This document shows positions 38,767-52,215 of a stretch of 64,000 nucleotides of DNA, in pieces. The DNA comes from Siphlonurus alternatus (lineage: Eukaryota; Arthropoda; Insecta; Ephemeroptera; Siphlonuridae). The stretch spans positions 38,765,194 through 38,829,193 of the forward strand of contig OX463778.1 in NCBI GenBank assembly GCA_949825025.1, read 5' to 3'. The first letter of the stretch is position 1. The number at the start of each line of letters is the position of its first letter. The notes beneath the pieces are model-generated. The model was not told the origin of the DNA. It was given only the letters and a program-made list of their open reading frames with translations, and made no database searches. The position numbers and the translations under genes are program-made.

Positions 38767-39903
38767 TAAAAAAAATCATAATTTAATAGAAATAGGACTT
38801 AAATTAGTCATTAAATGATATAAATGAGAAGCATATAGAATTGTTTATTTATTAGGGTAAAAAGAAGCAGGGGAAGGGTGGAAATTCATTCGATATTGTC
38901 CTAATATTTGTTTTTTCTATCACTATTCAGTTTAGGAGGTACTGTATATATTTTATGTCCCTCAAATATCTGTACAAAATAAGAAACATACAGTTTTCAT
39001 AATATTTTTATTTTATTCACGAAGTCAATATAATATTAATGTATCACAAGTAGAGCAATGTCACAGCAGCCCCATACCGATAATGTACAATTTTGATTGC
39101 TGGAGGGGGGCTGACTGACGATGGCCAACTGTCGCTCGCTGCAGCACTCAGCCTCGCAGATAGACTCTTGACTTTGACGCGAGTCAAATCTCCCCACAGC
39201 AGCCAAGCCACTTTTCTCTCTCACGCCTCTCTTTAAAACCACAATGTTTATTGTATAATCCTTTACTTTTTTACCATAACCGCCACCTCGTATATAATAT
39301 AAGCAAAACTAAGAAACCAGATAGCTCCAACATGTACTATATCTCTTCACGACTATTTTTATTTTTTTTTTAGTTTCTAAAAATTTATGTTGACATTATA
39401 AAGATCAAAACAAAAAAGTTAAAAAAATTAAAAAAAAAATATTTTGAAGGATAAGATTGTCAAAATTTACACTGTATATAAATGTAGGTATATCCAGGTA
39501 AATCATGTGTTCAGGAAGCGTGAAAAAGTCACGCATACTAACTTTAAACACAGTAGAACACGCGAGCTAGGACGCGATATTTGCTAGAGAAATAAATAGT
39601 TGGTGATGTTGCTCACTGAGTCGCTTATTCTTGGCTCTCTAACAACAGGAAACTGGCCGTATAATATGAGAGAGTAAAAAAAAAATATATATAATAATAT
39701 CATGTAGTACATTATACAAGTGGCTATTATTTACGAGGAATGACGGCGAGAGAGTAGGAGGAGTGAGTAACTAATTTTCTTAGCATGAAACGCCGCGCTA
39801 CTGCAAAGTTTATTTATTATATCATGACGAGGAGTGGGAGAATGACTCCCACCCACAATTTCAGCATCAACTATATAATATTATGTGTTATATGCCTTTA
39901 TAG

Positions 39904-39947
<44 letters not shown>

Positions 39948-42900
39948 GGCCTTGATAGATTTCATTCTTTCATCTCGTCTGTTGTCAAAACTTTTTTTTT
40001 AATTTAATATGACATGAACACAGCAAGTGGTAATCGTAAAATTAAATTAAATTTAATATTAAATTAATTTTTACATGAATTTTTATAATTTTTTCACATG
40101 TTTTCTCTAGTTAGAAAACTATAAAAATAAAAATAAAATGTAAATTTATCTTGTTTTCATATTTTTTTTTACTAGGAAATATGGCAGTAAAAAGAATTAG
40201 GAAGTTATGGTGACGGTGTTGAGGGAGTGATCCGGCACGCAGTGGTGGGAGCAGCAGCGAGACATAACACACAGACACCCTGCAGTCTTGCCATGTTGTT
40301 GGGGGCTACTGAAAAGGAGCAGCTTCAAAAATCTGAGCACCATCACTCCCCACCTGAACCTGCCCGATCGTAAAAGAAATAATGAGATAGGCAACTTGCG
40401 TTACTTCTATGTTCAAAGTGTTGTATAAGCAGCACAGATTTTGAAATTTTCATTTTTCAATTGCGGCGTTTTGATACGTTACTTAAACCCGTTTTGTGAA
40501 AATTTATAATTTATGCAGCGCTGTACAATATTATTTAATACATTAAATCATGTGGATTTTGAAATATTTAATTATTGTCATTTTCACGACATGGCCAAAA
40601 TTTCCAATTTCAAATTAATATTTTTTTTTCTTTATATATATCTTTCTAAAAAACTATAATGTATATTTTATATAAATTTGTTATGTCTTGGTTCATTATA
40701 TAAAATTTATTATAACTACAAAGCAATGTGTCCTTTTAGGTTCATATAGGATTTGTAAATTGAGATTTTTAATAGTAAATAATTTAATATACTTTTGTTA
40801 TGTTGAATTCTAATATATATTGTTGTAAAACGGTGCTGAATGCATTTTGTACACTAACATGCATAAAAATAAAAACAACAATTAAAAAAAAACTTGCCAT
40901 TTAATATTCAATTACTTAAAATGAGCACCATACAAGTTAATTAATTTGAGTAATTTGATTTATTGTACGTTGATAGTAAAATATAATGTAAAATTTGTTT
41001 TCTATGATATATATTATAATATAAATGGTTATTATATAGTTTACTTATATAAAATTGCGTATATTATAAAATAAAGAAAATGGTTTGTTACCAGATTAAT
41101 TATATATTCAAATACTGTACATAAAAAGCAGGTACATTAAAAGCATGAGCTATTAAAATATGATACGTCAATTGATGGACATGGCATGAAGCAAATTTTC
41201 TACGAGAATTTCAATCAGTTAATACTTTTTTTGCAATGAACAACAACTATATATCATTAACCTGTTGAAACGTCACGTGCGCAGACTTATCAATTATAAT
41301 TGGTTTCTGGTAATAGATTAATTTTTATTATATAAATATATATATTATATTTTATATTATATATTTTATTATGGTATATATAAAAAAAATTATTAACATA
41401 CCAGGTTTTAAATTAAAATTGAAATGTCAAATAAAAAATAACAATTACCATTCATTTAATGTCGTATATTTTATATAATTTAATTTTCTTAGAAACAAAA
41501 ATTAGAAAGAATACAAAATACCAACTACAAATTAAATTATTAATATTTAATTACATATTTGTAGACAAATAATGATGGATAATAGTTAAAAATTATTATT
41601 ACAGTTTAAATGAATATTAATAATATAGTTATCTAGTAGTTATAATTTAAAAAATAAAAGAATTTCATTTTTTAAAAAGAATTTTATTAAAATAAAAAAA
41701 AAACTTAAAACCACAAAAATCTATAAAATTAAAATTATTTATAATTGCTAGCGAGTGCCGACCATATATATTATATATATACTCGTCCGGCGTGGTGCCA
41801 AATTGGCCTCAGGCTTTTTGTATTATTATTTTTTTTTTAAATAAGTGGCGATGAGAGAGTATCTTACATTATATATATAATAATATATACTATATATATA
41901 TGAGAGAGGAAAAAAGCAGCAGAGCATGGTTCCTTTTTATACTCTTCTTGAGGGTCAAGGATGATTGTATACAGTCCTGCTGTATAGTGTGCATGCCTTT
42001 ATGTTATACTACTATATATAAAACTGCTGCTGTTGCTGGCATTAAACACATGCAGATCGCATCGCGTGGGAGCCTTGCATGGAGAGAATAGCTGGATGTG
42101 AATCATATGACTTGAGTAGCAGCCGTGACCTTCTCATTTCGGTAATGGACCACATCCTTTTAAATATTAAAAAAGCACGTATGCATGCACTTCACATAAT
42201 ATTATACATGCTTCTCAATAATATAATAAAAAATAAATTTTTTAAAAGAATTTGTTGATTATTATTTAAGAAATATTTTAAGAAAGTCATTATAATTTGA
42301 ATTATTGCTTTTTCTTAATATCGATCTTCACCTCATTTTTTTTACAGGTGATTTTTAAATATTCTTGTAAAAAAATCCAATTAATTTTGTTTTATATTTG
42401 ACAATTAAGTTAATTGCTTATGAGATTGAAGTGATGGAGACTGACAGTTTTTAACTCCTGTTGTGTTTATTATTAACATAATATTAATACAAAAAAATAA
42501 AGATACAATGATTGTTAGTTTTTCTTGGTGTATCAATGAAATTTTATTAATATGAATAAAATTAAGAAAAGTTAACCAAACGTATAATATTATATCGTCT
42601 ATAATAATAATAAAAAAATATCATCATCAATGAATATCTTATTTTTACGTTAATAATTATAATTAACATTAAATTTTAATTACTCTATACTATACAGTTC
42701 TCATTTCTTTCAATGTAATAAAAAATATAATGAAATATAATGGTTTAAAAATTTTATGTGTTATAAATTCCATTCTGAATAAAATTATTAGACAAAGGTT
42801 TGACTTCTATATACTTTTTTTTTTTTAAAAAAAACATATAATAAAAACAAATATCTTGCTTTAAAAATAGAAACTTGTTTAATAATAAAATATAAACATT

Positions 42901-43286
42901 AAATTTTTATATCGTTTATAAACAAACCATATATATTATATCTGAAGTATAAAATACTTAAACGCAACATTGTAATTATTTTCATTGTATAATTATACAT
43001 TAATATGTACGGAAAATTTAATGCAAAAAAAGTTAATATTATTATAATGAAAATGTATACATTAATATAATATACACACATATATCATGTATATTAATGA
43101 TATATAAATATATATGAGCTGCCACAGTTTATATTTTGATTGTTTAGTACTTCGTATATTATATTATTATATTATTTGTAAATATTTGTAATAATACTAA
43201 TAATATATGGTCTGCATGCCATGCTCATTAAGAAAATGCAGAAATAATAATGAGAGTCCATATATGAGAGTATGAGAGAGAGTGAA

Positions 43287-43290
<4 letters not shown>
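38767..43290. other. ASH upstream flank
   Basis: AT-rich, with islands at about 39050-39240, 39480-39660, 40200-40380 (CACCTG) and 41930-42150. No gene. Candidate proximal regulatory DNA of ASH. Confidence 0.45.
39909..39946. repeat. (GA)19 microsatellite
   Basis: An uninterrupted GA run about 1.2 kb upstream of the ASH GC-rich region. Such runs can bind GAGA factor, but length alone does not show function. Confidence 0.95.

Positions 43291-43359
<69 letters not shown>
43291..43359. repeat. (AG)34 microsatellite
   Basis: An uninterrupted AG run. The Ser-Leu and Arg-Glu repeat frames on the two strands are artefacts of it. Confidence 0.97.
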
Positions 43360-43364
<5 letters not shown>

Positions 43365-43944
43365 CATATACTATCAAAGTCAGATATACATTCCTTTTTT
43401 AATGTTCTTTTGAAGCTGCAGTTGTACATGTGTATTTCCGACGTTGACAGTAACCCAAAGGCCTTGCAATAATGATCACCAGCACACCATCTCAAGGTAG
43501 ATGTAAGTGAACCGCCGCCCTAATTGGGCTTGGCATATCAAATCTAGCAAACTCATCGTATAATTTAACACATACTCATGATATTATAATATAAAAAATG
43601 ACATAAATTTCATTACAATATACCATAATTTATCTGACCATATAATATAATTTATTATTGTCTTTGATATATATTATAACAAAAATATAAATGACATCAA
43701 TAGAAAATATGATATACTAAATATAACATGTCCATTCTCATTGACAGCTACATTATATTGAAAGAGTATATTAATTTTATTCATGATTTAATTTTTTTAT
43801 ACATTTAATTTTGTAAAAAAATATATATATATATAATTACTGTAGGCTTACATGATATTATTATATATTTTTTTATAACATAATTTAAGATATTTTATGC
43901 TGATTCACTTTAATATACAGGATGTTATTTTACGTTAAATAAAA

Positions 43945-43980
43945 ATTTTGCAGCTGCAATGGCACGTGAAAAATATAGAG
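43945..43980. promoter_or_regulatory. Adjacent proneural E-box and CACGTG site
   Basis: A palindromic GCAGCTGC occupies 43950-43957, followed after 5 bp by CACGTG. The first is a GCAGSTG proneural site on both strands. The second is a site for other bHLH or bHLH-PAS proteins. It lies 300-400 bp from the inverted E-box pair at 44355-44376 and could belong to the same enhancer. Confidence 0.25.
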
Positions 43981-44014
43981 CATAATATTAACATTGATAT
44001 AAAATATATATAAC

Positions 44015-44048
44015 GGTGTAAATCAGGGGCGGATACAGGTGTAAATCA
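44015..44048. repeat. 11-bp direct repeat around a hAT-like end
   Basis: GGTGTAAATCA occurs at 44015-44025 and 44038-44048. Between and overlapping them is CAGGGGCGGATACAG, which resembles a hAT terminus. It may be the residue of a deleted hAT element with its target duplication GTGTAAAT. Confidence 0.3.
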
Positions 44049-44108
44049 TCCCTTTTAATTCTATACCAATAGAAAAAAGGAATAAAACTTGTTAAAATTT
44101 ATTTATTT

Positions 44109-44146
<38 letters not shown>

Positions 44147-44259
44147 AAGTGCAAAAATACAAAACCTTTCGTTTTGAAATTCAATAACAATCTTTCTGTA
44201 TTAATTACTTTTCTCGATAATTTTTTATTCTTTGTATATATATTAATGCTCATTAATAA

Positions 44260-44480
44260 AAATAAGGTTGATGCGCCGGGCCAGGGCGGCTGGATCAGGC
44301 TCTAGAAGCAAGGTGCTAGGCCTAGCTAATGAAGCAAAAGAGGGGGAAAGAGTTGCAGGTGAATTGGTCCACCTGCCCCCAAAAGAAGACGAAGAAGAGT
44401 GAATGCGGTGGTAGGGTTAGACATCTTACCGGCTGCAAACCTTTTGATTCGCGGGTACATCGCCTCTCCATTCGTCGCAC
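44260..44480. promoter_or_regulatory. Candidate proneural enhancer with inverted E-box pair
   Basis: This is a GC-richer island about 6 kb upstream of ASH. It contains GCAGGTG at 44355-44361 and its exact reverse complement CACCTGC at 44370-44376, 8 bp apart. GCAGSTG is the preferred site of Achaete/Scute-Daughterless dimers and is the key motif of fly sensory-organ-precursor autoregulatory enhancers. The enhancer function is inferred from the motif pair, the composition and the position. Confidence 0.35.
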
Positions 44481-47400
44481 TTTTATAATTGTGTACACGA
44501 CATCATAGATTACTATCTTAACCGACAAATGAATTAAGAATAATGATAGTTTTTGCTTTATAAAATCCTTCTTCTACAACTCCAAATCTGTTGTAAAACT
44601 TTTTCTTTATACGTAATCACTCTTACTTTTATATATATTTTATATTTGCCAAGGGCATTATTATCTGAGACAAAAATAGCTTTATATATATATATATATT
44701 ATATATATTAAGAAATAAAAAATATATGGCTACCTTAGGAGCTACAGCAATCACAATTTACTTGATAAAGTTTATGCTTCACTGAACCAAATTTTTGCTA
44801 ATCAAAATGAAACTTTACTTACAAAAAAATATTAACAAGATCAGAATCTTCCAGTGAGCAGGAGTTAAGTGAAGTTGATTTAAAAGTAAAGAAATATTGA
44901 CACAGTCCACAGCACAATTCTTTTACGTTTTTATATAAATAATGCACTCAACTCTATTATATATAAATGATTATAGGCTACATATTATATATTTGTAAAT
45001 ATTGAATACTGTGTATTGTCCTTATAAAATGCTGACAAAATATAGCTTTTAATTTTTAAAAGCATGTGTTTTTAATTTACTCAAATAAAAAAATTACATT
45101 TTTTTTTTACTAATAAATAAAATAAATTGTTTAAAAAAAATCGAACTTGTTAATGGTACTTAAAATTTTACCTTTATATAAAGTTTATCACGTGCATATA
45201 TCATGGTTTTAAGTTAATTATTCGGTTAGTTCGAATTACATTATATATAAATAATATAAAGCCTTGAGCCTTAAATTTGGTAGCATTATTTGATAAAGCA
45301 AACTTGGCACTTAAAGCAACTTTAAATAAAAAGTATATCGTGATCAAGATTAGCAAGATATTTATTTATATTCAAGACTTAAAAATATAACCTAACATTA
45401 TATATAAATTTGTATAAAACATCCTCAATAATTAAATTATTTACAATTGAACAAAATTCTCTGTATCATGTTATTTGCAATAAAAACAAGCAAATTTGAT
45501 ATTTTTTGAAAACCACAATTCTATCTTAATTTACATAAATATCACGTATATATAGTGGAAGCCTAGGGTCTTGCCGCACGTGCCATCTTCATTGGCGTTA
45601 CCATGCTCTCTATAACGACCATTCAAACGAGTTTTCAGGTGGAATGTATTGCTCGCAGCTTGATGCACGTAAGGGGCAGTCAGATCAACTATAACTCTCC
45701 TTCTTCTTAAATACAGTCAAATTAATTAACATTCCCTCCCGTACTGATCAAAATTGCAAATGTTTACTCGAATTTCGAGACTTTATAGTCGGTTATTTTT
45801 AATATTCTCCAGTATTCAGAGCTTTAGATTTGAAGTATCAAAAATACAGTCAATCTTGGCTGTTTATAAAAAGGTTGTTAAATTAACTAAACTGTAGAAG
45901 TGTTTGCAAGTTGCGTCCACCGTTGATGCCTCCACTTGATTACGTTGATGACACCGATTCATGCGCAAGCAAGCAGACGTAACCTCTAATCAACTTTAAA
46001 TTTATTCCTCTCTCTTTCTCTTTTCTTTATCAACATATAACAGCAATGAATAACACCCTTTATCATATTATTATTCATTTACTATTATTTATTTTTTAAA
46101 CCAGAATTCTTTATATGGTTCTAAAAGGAACATCTTGTATTTAGGCTCTTATACTTTCGCTTTTTTTTTAGTTTTAGTTTTTTTTTTTAAAGGTAAATGA
46201 ACTTTTCAATAAAAAAAAAATGTATTTATCTCAAGGTCTCAATTATTTATGACTAGAAATGAATATTATATTACATTTAGCAAAAAATATTAACTATAAG
46301 TACTAGTCTTAAATGTTCTAATAAAATATGAAGTGTATAATATGAAAAAAGAAATTAGTAAGATTTTTATTTTTTAATGCGATATGTTTTGCTAATTTCT
46401 CTAAAGTCGTTCATTACATGGCATTGCTTGAGGGGGTTTTTTTTTAGAAGGTAGGGGGAAAGGAGGGTCATCTTGTCAGTCAGGGATGAAGTAATTTAGC
46501 ATCTTTGGTTTACCATACATGCAAGATGAAATATTGAGGTGGGCTGGCGTTCAAGTGAAATATATATTATATATTATAGTGTATGGTTGGCTATAAGTAT
46601 ACGATAAGTAAGTAAATGTAAATATGGTAGGTCTGAAGTTATTGAAACTGATTGATTGTAAGACTTGCACATGATGATAAAATTATAATTTAAAAAATAT
46701 ATACTTACAGTTTGAGAATTTGGGGGGGGGGGGTAAAATATATATTTATGTTTTTCTTTTCGGGCGCCGGGGGAGGGGGAGTGTTACGTTATAATTACGT
46801 TATTTACGTTATAGCTCTTGTCAGCGACCTTGTATTTTGATGTGTGTATTTTTTTCACTTATTTATCAAATATGCTTAAAGTTAGCAATAGAGATGTTAG
46901 AGTATATTTATAGGAGAGCCATATAATATTTATCATCAAATTTTAAGGCGTGAGAAAGTACGAAAAACGCTTGTGTAATAATTATATGTAATAAGTGATG
47001 CGTAAAATCATGCAAGTATTCTGAGCATCTCTGTTAAGCTTCTTTTTAATTCGACTCACCATCAGAGAATCAAAGGAATGAATTTTATGATCGTTCGTAA
47101 AAAAAAAAATATAAATCTAGATAATATAATATAGCTGCATCTAAAACACTGCTTATAATACTTATCTATGATTTTCCTTTTGATATGTTGACTTATTTAT
47201 TATATAGGAATATTTTTATAGCATTACTAAACAATAATCTTTACTATTTAAAATAAGCAATAAAATTTTGTATAATAGAAATTCTTATCCATAACTACCA
47301 AGTAAGTATTATATTTTAATTTTTGAATGTAATAAACATTTAATTACTCATGCAGAAAAAAAATAGTGCTTTTATTTTTATTAGAATATATCACCTGATC

Positions 47401-48370
47401 AAATATAAAAAAAGACATAAAAATTTTACGATAGAATTAATACTCAATTCATTAAATATAATGTTACTAAACAAATAATTCAATTTCTATTATATTATAA
47501 AATATGAATTAATTATAAAATAATTTATACAATACTTATTACGACTTTTCATGACATTAATAATAAAACTTGAAAAGAAATAATAGACAGAAGATTTTAT
47601 ACTTGTATTTAATAAGATATAAAAAAAAATATACTTGATGTGAGACACGTGGCCTTTATAATTTATAAGAATATCTGCATATATATAATAAACAGAGAGT
47701 GAACTATATACCAGTAGGTCCGTTTGTAAGTCACTCAGACTTATACAGCATTTGCATTATGAATATTATACGCGAGAGTGACTGAGCAAAAGAGAGAAAA
47801 AAAAATTAGTATTTTACCTTCTAGCTTTATATAAAATAAAGAGTCGGCAAGCCCTGTATGTGCATGCCATGCTATATAGCTTGCGGGGGCTTTCAAATTG
47901 CTAGCTGTATAGAAAGAAAAAAGCTAAGGGGGGTATTTTATACGCGTGCGATGTGTGTTATTGATGTCCGGAAGTAAGTACATATACTTTTTGATCTTCA
48001 ATTGCTTCCACAGTCTACGCCTACTCTTTTCATAATAATTATGAAGTCTGTACATATAAGATGTGACGTCGTCTATTTTTTTTTATTTATTTATTTTTTT
48101 TTTATGTTACATTTTGAAATTTGAGATGGCACTCACCCTTATATAATAATATGAAAAGTAACGGATCAAGAAAAAAAAAAAAGAAGAACGCTTTTCTAAA
48201 GAGTTGTTCATATGATACTTTTGTAAATGGATTCCTATATTATATTATATAATATTATATACCTTTTTCTTGTTCCGATCAAGTGACGTAAGAGTGTAAC
48301 CTTGATGCATGCATGGTTGTCATACCGTTGTGTTTACGCGTGTCTTCCATATACTCTATACATTATATAT

Positions 48371-48373
<3 letters not shown>

Positions 48374-48408
<35 letters not shown>
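48374..48408. repeat. (AG)17 microsatellite
   Basis: An AG run following a short AT run. Confidence 0.95.
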
Positions 48409-48411
<3 letters not shown>

Positions 48412-48917
48412 TGTGTGCCCATGAAAAGAGAGTAAAAGTAACAAAAAAAATTTAGAAAAAAAAACTTGATGTAATTCCGTTGTACAGTACAGTACCTTAG
48501 GTATGTTACGGATGATGAGTTGTATTCTTTAAAGCTAACAGTTTATTGTTATATATCATATTACATACATCTATTTCGTTATTCTGTTATATATATATTT
48601 ATAGTTGTTGTTTTCTGAATACTAATTTTATATATTCAAATGTTTTGTTGTCATATTCTATACATAATGCTGCAATATAATGTGTATCTTCTTTTGTATG
48701 TTGTTTGTTTGTTTTTTTAAACAAATATAAAATATAATTGTGTTTTTAATAACAAGAATGAAGTTAACCTAAATATCCAGTTTTCTTATCTGAAAAACAT
48801 TATTTTCTCGGATAACTTTAAAACTTGTTTTTGTTTTTTTAAATAAAAATCTGACATTTTACAGTGCTCAACTTGCAAAACAAGAAATTATTAAATGCAT
48901 ATTAAATTTGTTTGACA

Positions 48918-48922
<5 letters not shown>

Positions 48923-48960
<38 letters not shown>
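48923..48960. repeat. (AT)19 microsatellite
   Basis: A perfect AT run. Confidence 0.93.
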
Positions 48961-48962
<2 letters not shown>

Positions 48963-49239
48963 TCAGTGAACTATATTTTCAAATTAATATATATATATAT
49001 TTTACATAAATCATTATTAATATAAATTTTAATTTATTAAAATTATCTATTAAAAGATAATATATTATAAACAACTTATGATTTAATATCAAAATCTATC
49101 ACATAAAACATATTATACTAAAAAAATGCATCAATTATGCAGATATAATACTATATTAAAAAAAATTATCATTTAAGGATGGCGTGATTTTTGTGTGTAT
49201 ATAAGAAGTCAGTTGAATGAATTATTAGTTAATTTAAAC

Positions 49240-49330
49240 TCGCGAGTGGTCTGTAGTATAATCGGGTCCAATATCTGTGGCGTTAGGTGGTGAGCAGCAG
49301 GTGATCGGCAGTGTCAGTAGAACTTACCTT
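49240..49330. promoter_or_regulatory. GC-rich island with GCAGGTG E-box
   Basis: The island breaks an AT-rich stretch. GCAGGTG lies at 49297-49303. It directly abuts the candidate small exon at 49328-49361. Regulatory function is inferred. Confidence 0.2.
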
Positions 49331-49361
49331 GTCCAGCCAGCACGTGCTCGCCTGCCCCGCC
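49328..49361 (-). other. Candidate 34-nt exon flanked by strong splice sites
   Basis: On the minus strand a pyrimidine-rich tract ending CTTGCAG is followed by 34 GC-rich bases and then AAG|GTAAGTT. Both sites match consensus closely. The strand is that of ASH and the position is about 11 kb upstream, so it could be a 5' non-coding exon of ASH or part of a separate non-coding RNA. It also contains CACGTG. No transcript evidence is available here. Confidence 0.25.
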
Positions 49362-50222
49362 CTGCAAGCAAAAACACCAAAAAACCTTCTTTTCAACGAC
49401 TAACTAGCTCTCAGAACACTAAAAACTCCAGATTATTATGTATGAGTTAAAAAAAATATATACTAGTACACACCCTTTATAAAAATGACTGACTGTTATC
49501 CTATCGTAATTTTTTTATAATATAAAAACTTGTCTTCTAACGAACTAATATTTTTATGATGACAATTTTGTCTGATGATACTTCTCCCGCTGGCATATAT
49601 TTTTATTTTAAATTTTTAAGTATAATTATTTTTTATAAAGCAAAAAATTTAAACTTGTTAAAAATTTTAAGCCTTTATATTTATGTAATAAATGGTGATG
49701 ATTTTTGTATAATATATAATATTTAAAGAGAATAATAGTTTTAAAATTTATTACTTTAAATGTATTTTAGTTTGATTTGTGGCATAATAAATGAATTATT
49801 TTAATGTTTTGACTATAAGAATGTCCAAGTTGGATATTTTACATTTTTATATTACCAGTTTATCATTTTTAGGCTAAATGAATGAATTACTTAAGAGTAA
49901 TTGGTAATATTAGCTATTAAGAAGTTTAATTTTATTACATAAATGTACTTTAACTGGAATGTTATATACAACCTATATGTAATAAAATTGCTGCTTAATT
50001 TGCATTTGGTCACGTAAAAAAGTGCTTCATTAAAGTGCCTCATGTCTAAAACTTCTCCAATAATATTTTTCATTAAATTTTATATAACATTACGAGTGAA
50101 CGTAAAAAAAAAAAAAAAAAAAAAAAAAGTTGCAAAATCGTAATAACTTTCAAAATCACATTTTGAAATTTTTGCGTATTGAGTATGTTGTATAATAATT
50201 TATATATTAAAGGATCATAAAT

Positions 50223-50225
<3 letters not shown>

Positions 50226-50303
<78 letters not shown>
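50226..50303. repeat. (AT)39 microsatellite
   Basis: A perfect AT run of about 78 bases, able to form a cruciform. Confidence 0.95.
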
Positions 50304-50306
<3 letters not shown>

Positions 50307-50789
50307 GATTTATTAAGTAGCATCTCGAATCTTTTAATGTATAATTATTGTATTTTATACCACCACCTGTAATTGCAATTTAATTAAAATTTAATCAAAG
50401 AAAATTAAGATATACTCCTTATTTTCCTTGAATTTTTCAACCATGCAAGTATCATAATAAGTGAAACATTTTTATTTTGGTTGACAGACAGAGAGGTTGA
50501 CACTTTCATTGAAAAAAAAAAAATAAAATAAAATAACAAAATAATATGAAATTCCCATTTATAAATTCTTCTATTATATTTTTAAATTCAATATTTTTTT
50601 ATCAATGTCCCCCCTCCCTCTTCCAGATTACATGATAACATTCATTTCAAATCTCGATGATCAAACTTAATCTTGATCCATCAAAGCGTCTGTCACTTCC
50701 ATTTCTTAAAGAGATGGTTGCATACGAATGCTACTGCATTGATTAATCATCAAGGCTAACGACTCAGCTGAAATGAAATTAATTCCAGC

Positions 50790-51065
50790 CCAGTCAGAGC
50801 GTCGCGTCTACCGAACTAATTTACGTTTTATCAGACTGGCGGCTGCAGGCAGCTGGATGGCTAGCAAGATTAGATTTGTCATTATAAAATTTAATCTGTT
50901 TCAGTTCAAAAACCTTTGAATTCCTTGTCCTAACCAAACTTTTATCCTTTCCTTCCACACCTGTACTCATAGATGGTCGTGCCCGCTTGTGAGCCCAGCT
51001 TATACTTTATACAGTGTGCAGACTGCAGGCATCTCGGAAGACGACTGGAGAGCTGCAGGCGTCCC
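50790..51065. promoter_or_regulatory. GC-richer island with GCAGCTG E-box
   Basis: Balanced-composition sequence just before the MITE at 51082. It contains GCAGCTG at 50849-50855 inside a repeated CTGCAGGC context. A candidate enhancer of ASH by motif and location only. Confidence 0.2.
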
Positions 51066-51081
51066 CCTCAGCAAAGTGACT

Positions 51082-51392
51082 TTAAAGGTATACAGGCCTC
51101 AAATTGCAAATTAGACAGACATTAAGTGTTGCTCAAGTTTATAAGCAACATTCGTATTATTTTTACCTGCGAAGTCGCGCTTTAAAGAAAGTCCTTGCTG
51201 ACGTCACAACTCACAGCTAGCACCGATTAGCATGGAGTTGTGACGTCATCAAGGACTAAATTTCTTACTTTTTGAACTGCGACTTCGCACGGATGCATCA
51301 CGCGTGGAAAAAAATGATGCGAATGTTGATTATATACTCTAAACCCACTTGGTGACTGTCTAATCTGTATTTTGAGGCTTGTATGCCTTTAA
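51082..51392. mobile_element. MITE flanked by TTAA, ~310 bp
   Basis: TTAA at 51082-51085 and 51389-51392 flank inverted arms starting AGGTATACAGGCCTCAAA on the left and AGGCATACAAGCCTCAAA on the reversed right. The arms extend about 140 bp and include GCGAAGTCGC and TGACGTCAC blocks. The central loop is about 20 bp. TTAA target sites are used by piggyBac-type elements; this assignment is tentative. Confidence 0.7.
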
Positions 51393-52015
51393 TAGCTAAA
51401 AACCTCTGAGAAATGCAGAACCGTCTTGAAATACGTCCTATATTGACTCTGAGGACACGAGATGGAGCGCTCTACACTTATGAGTTGCGAACAACTGCAC
51501 AAGAAAATTGACCAGGTCTATATATATTTAACATATATAATTCTACTGTGTACCTCTAAGCTGATACGTATATATCACCGCAGATATGTATATTATACCT
51601 ATACAATATAATAGTATGTTTAAACCTCCCTTTGACGCTCAGAATTGTCAGTTTGTTTCAGATTTAGAGAGGCTCAGAAATTAATGAAAATAATCTCAAT
51701 TAATATTTTAAAATAATTATTGGTTACACTAAACATCTAAAAAAAAAAAACTTTGCATAAAATGCCGAAAAATATTTCATTAAGGGTTGAGTCTATAAAT
51801 ACATCATTTTAACTTGTACGTAATAATTATGCGTGTACGCTCTGATACCTATCTGCTAAGGAATTGATTAATAACTGTAATCAGAAAATTATTAAAAATA
51901 TCAGTTGTTATGCATCAATGGTCTCATAAATAATATTATAATGAGATATAGTCTAGACTACTTAATACAATAATTAATTGGATCGAATATTTTTGAAACC
52001 TGATCTGTCCATCAG

Positions 52016-52215
52016 ATTATGACGGCGTTGCGCGGGTGCAGTCTCCTCGGAGCGCGAGGAAATTCAATCACGGGGATCTCCGCTCGTGCGTGGCGGCGCG
52101 CTCGAGCGACTCTCCAGCCACCACCACGGGAGTCCGCGTGGGCGCGCGCCTTCCACACCGCACTGACGCCACTGACGTACAACTAGGGCAGTCACCGACA
52201 GTTTCCTCAACCGCA
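52016..52215. promoter_or_regulatory. Highly GC/CpG-rich island
   Basis: One of the most GC-rich blocks in the window, with many CG dinucleotides. Frames through it on both strands are short, lack an ATG start at the useful position and do not resemble known proteins. It may be an enhancer or the promoter of an unannotated non-coding transcript. Confidence 0.25.

Larger units (their letters stand above)
44481..51081. other. Distal ASH upstream region
   Basis: AT-rich with islands at about 45550-45700, 45900-45990, 47690-47990, 49240-49400 and 50790-51065, plus three dinucleotide microsatellites. No gene recognised. Confidence 0.45.

Noticed and set aside
43172..43495. Frames with long Ser-Leu or Arg-Glu runs
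   Set aside because: Produced entirely by the AG dinucleotide repeat.
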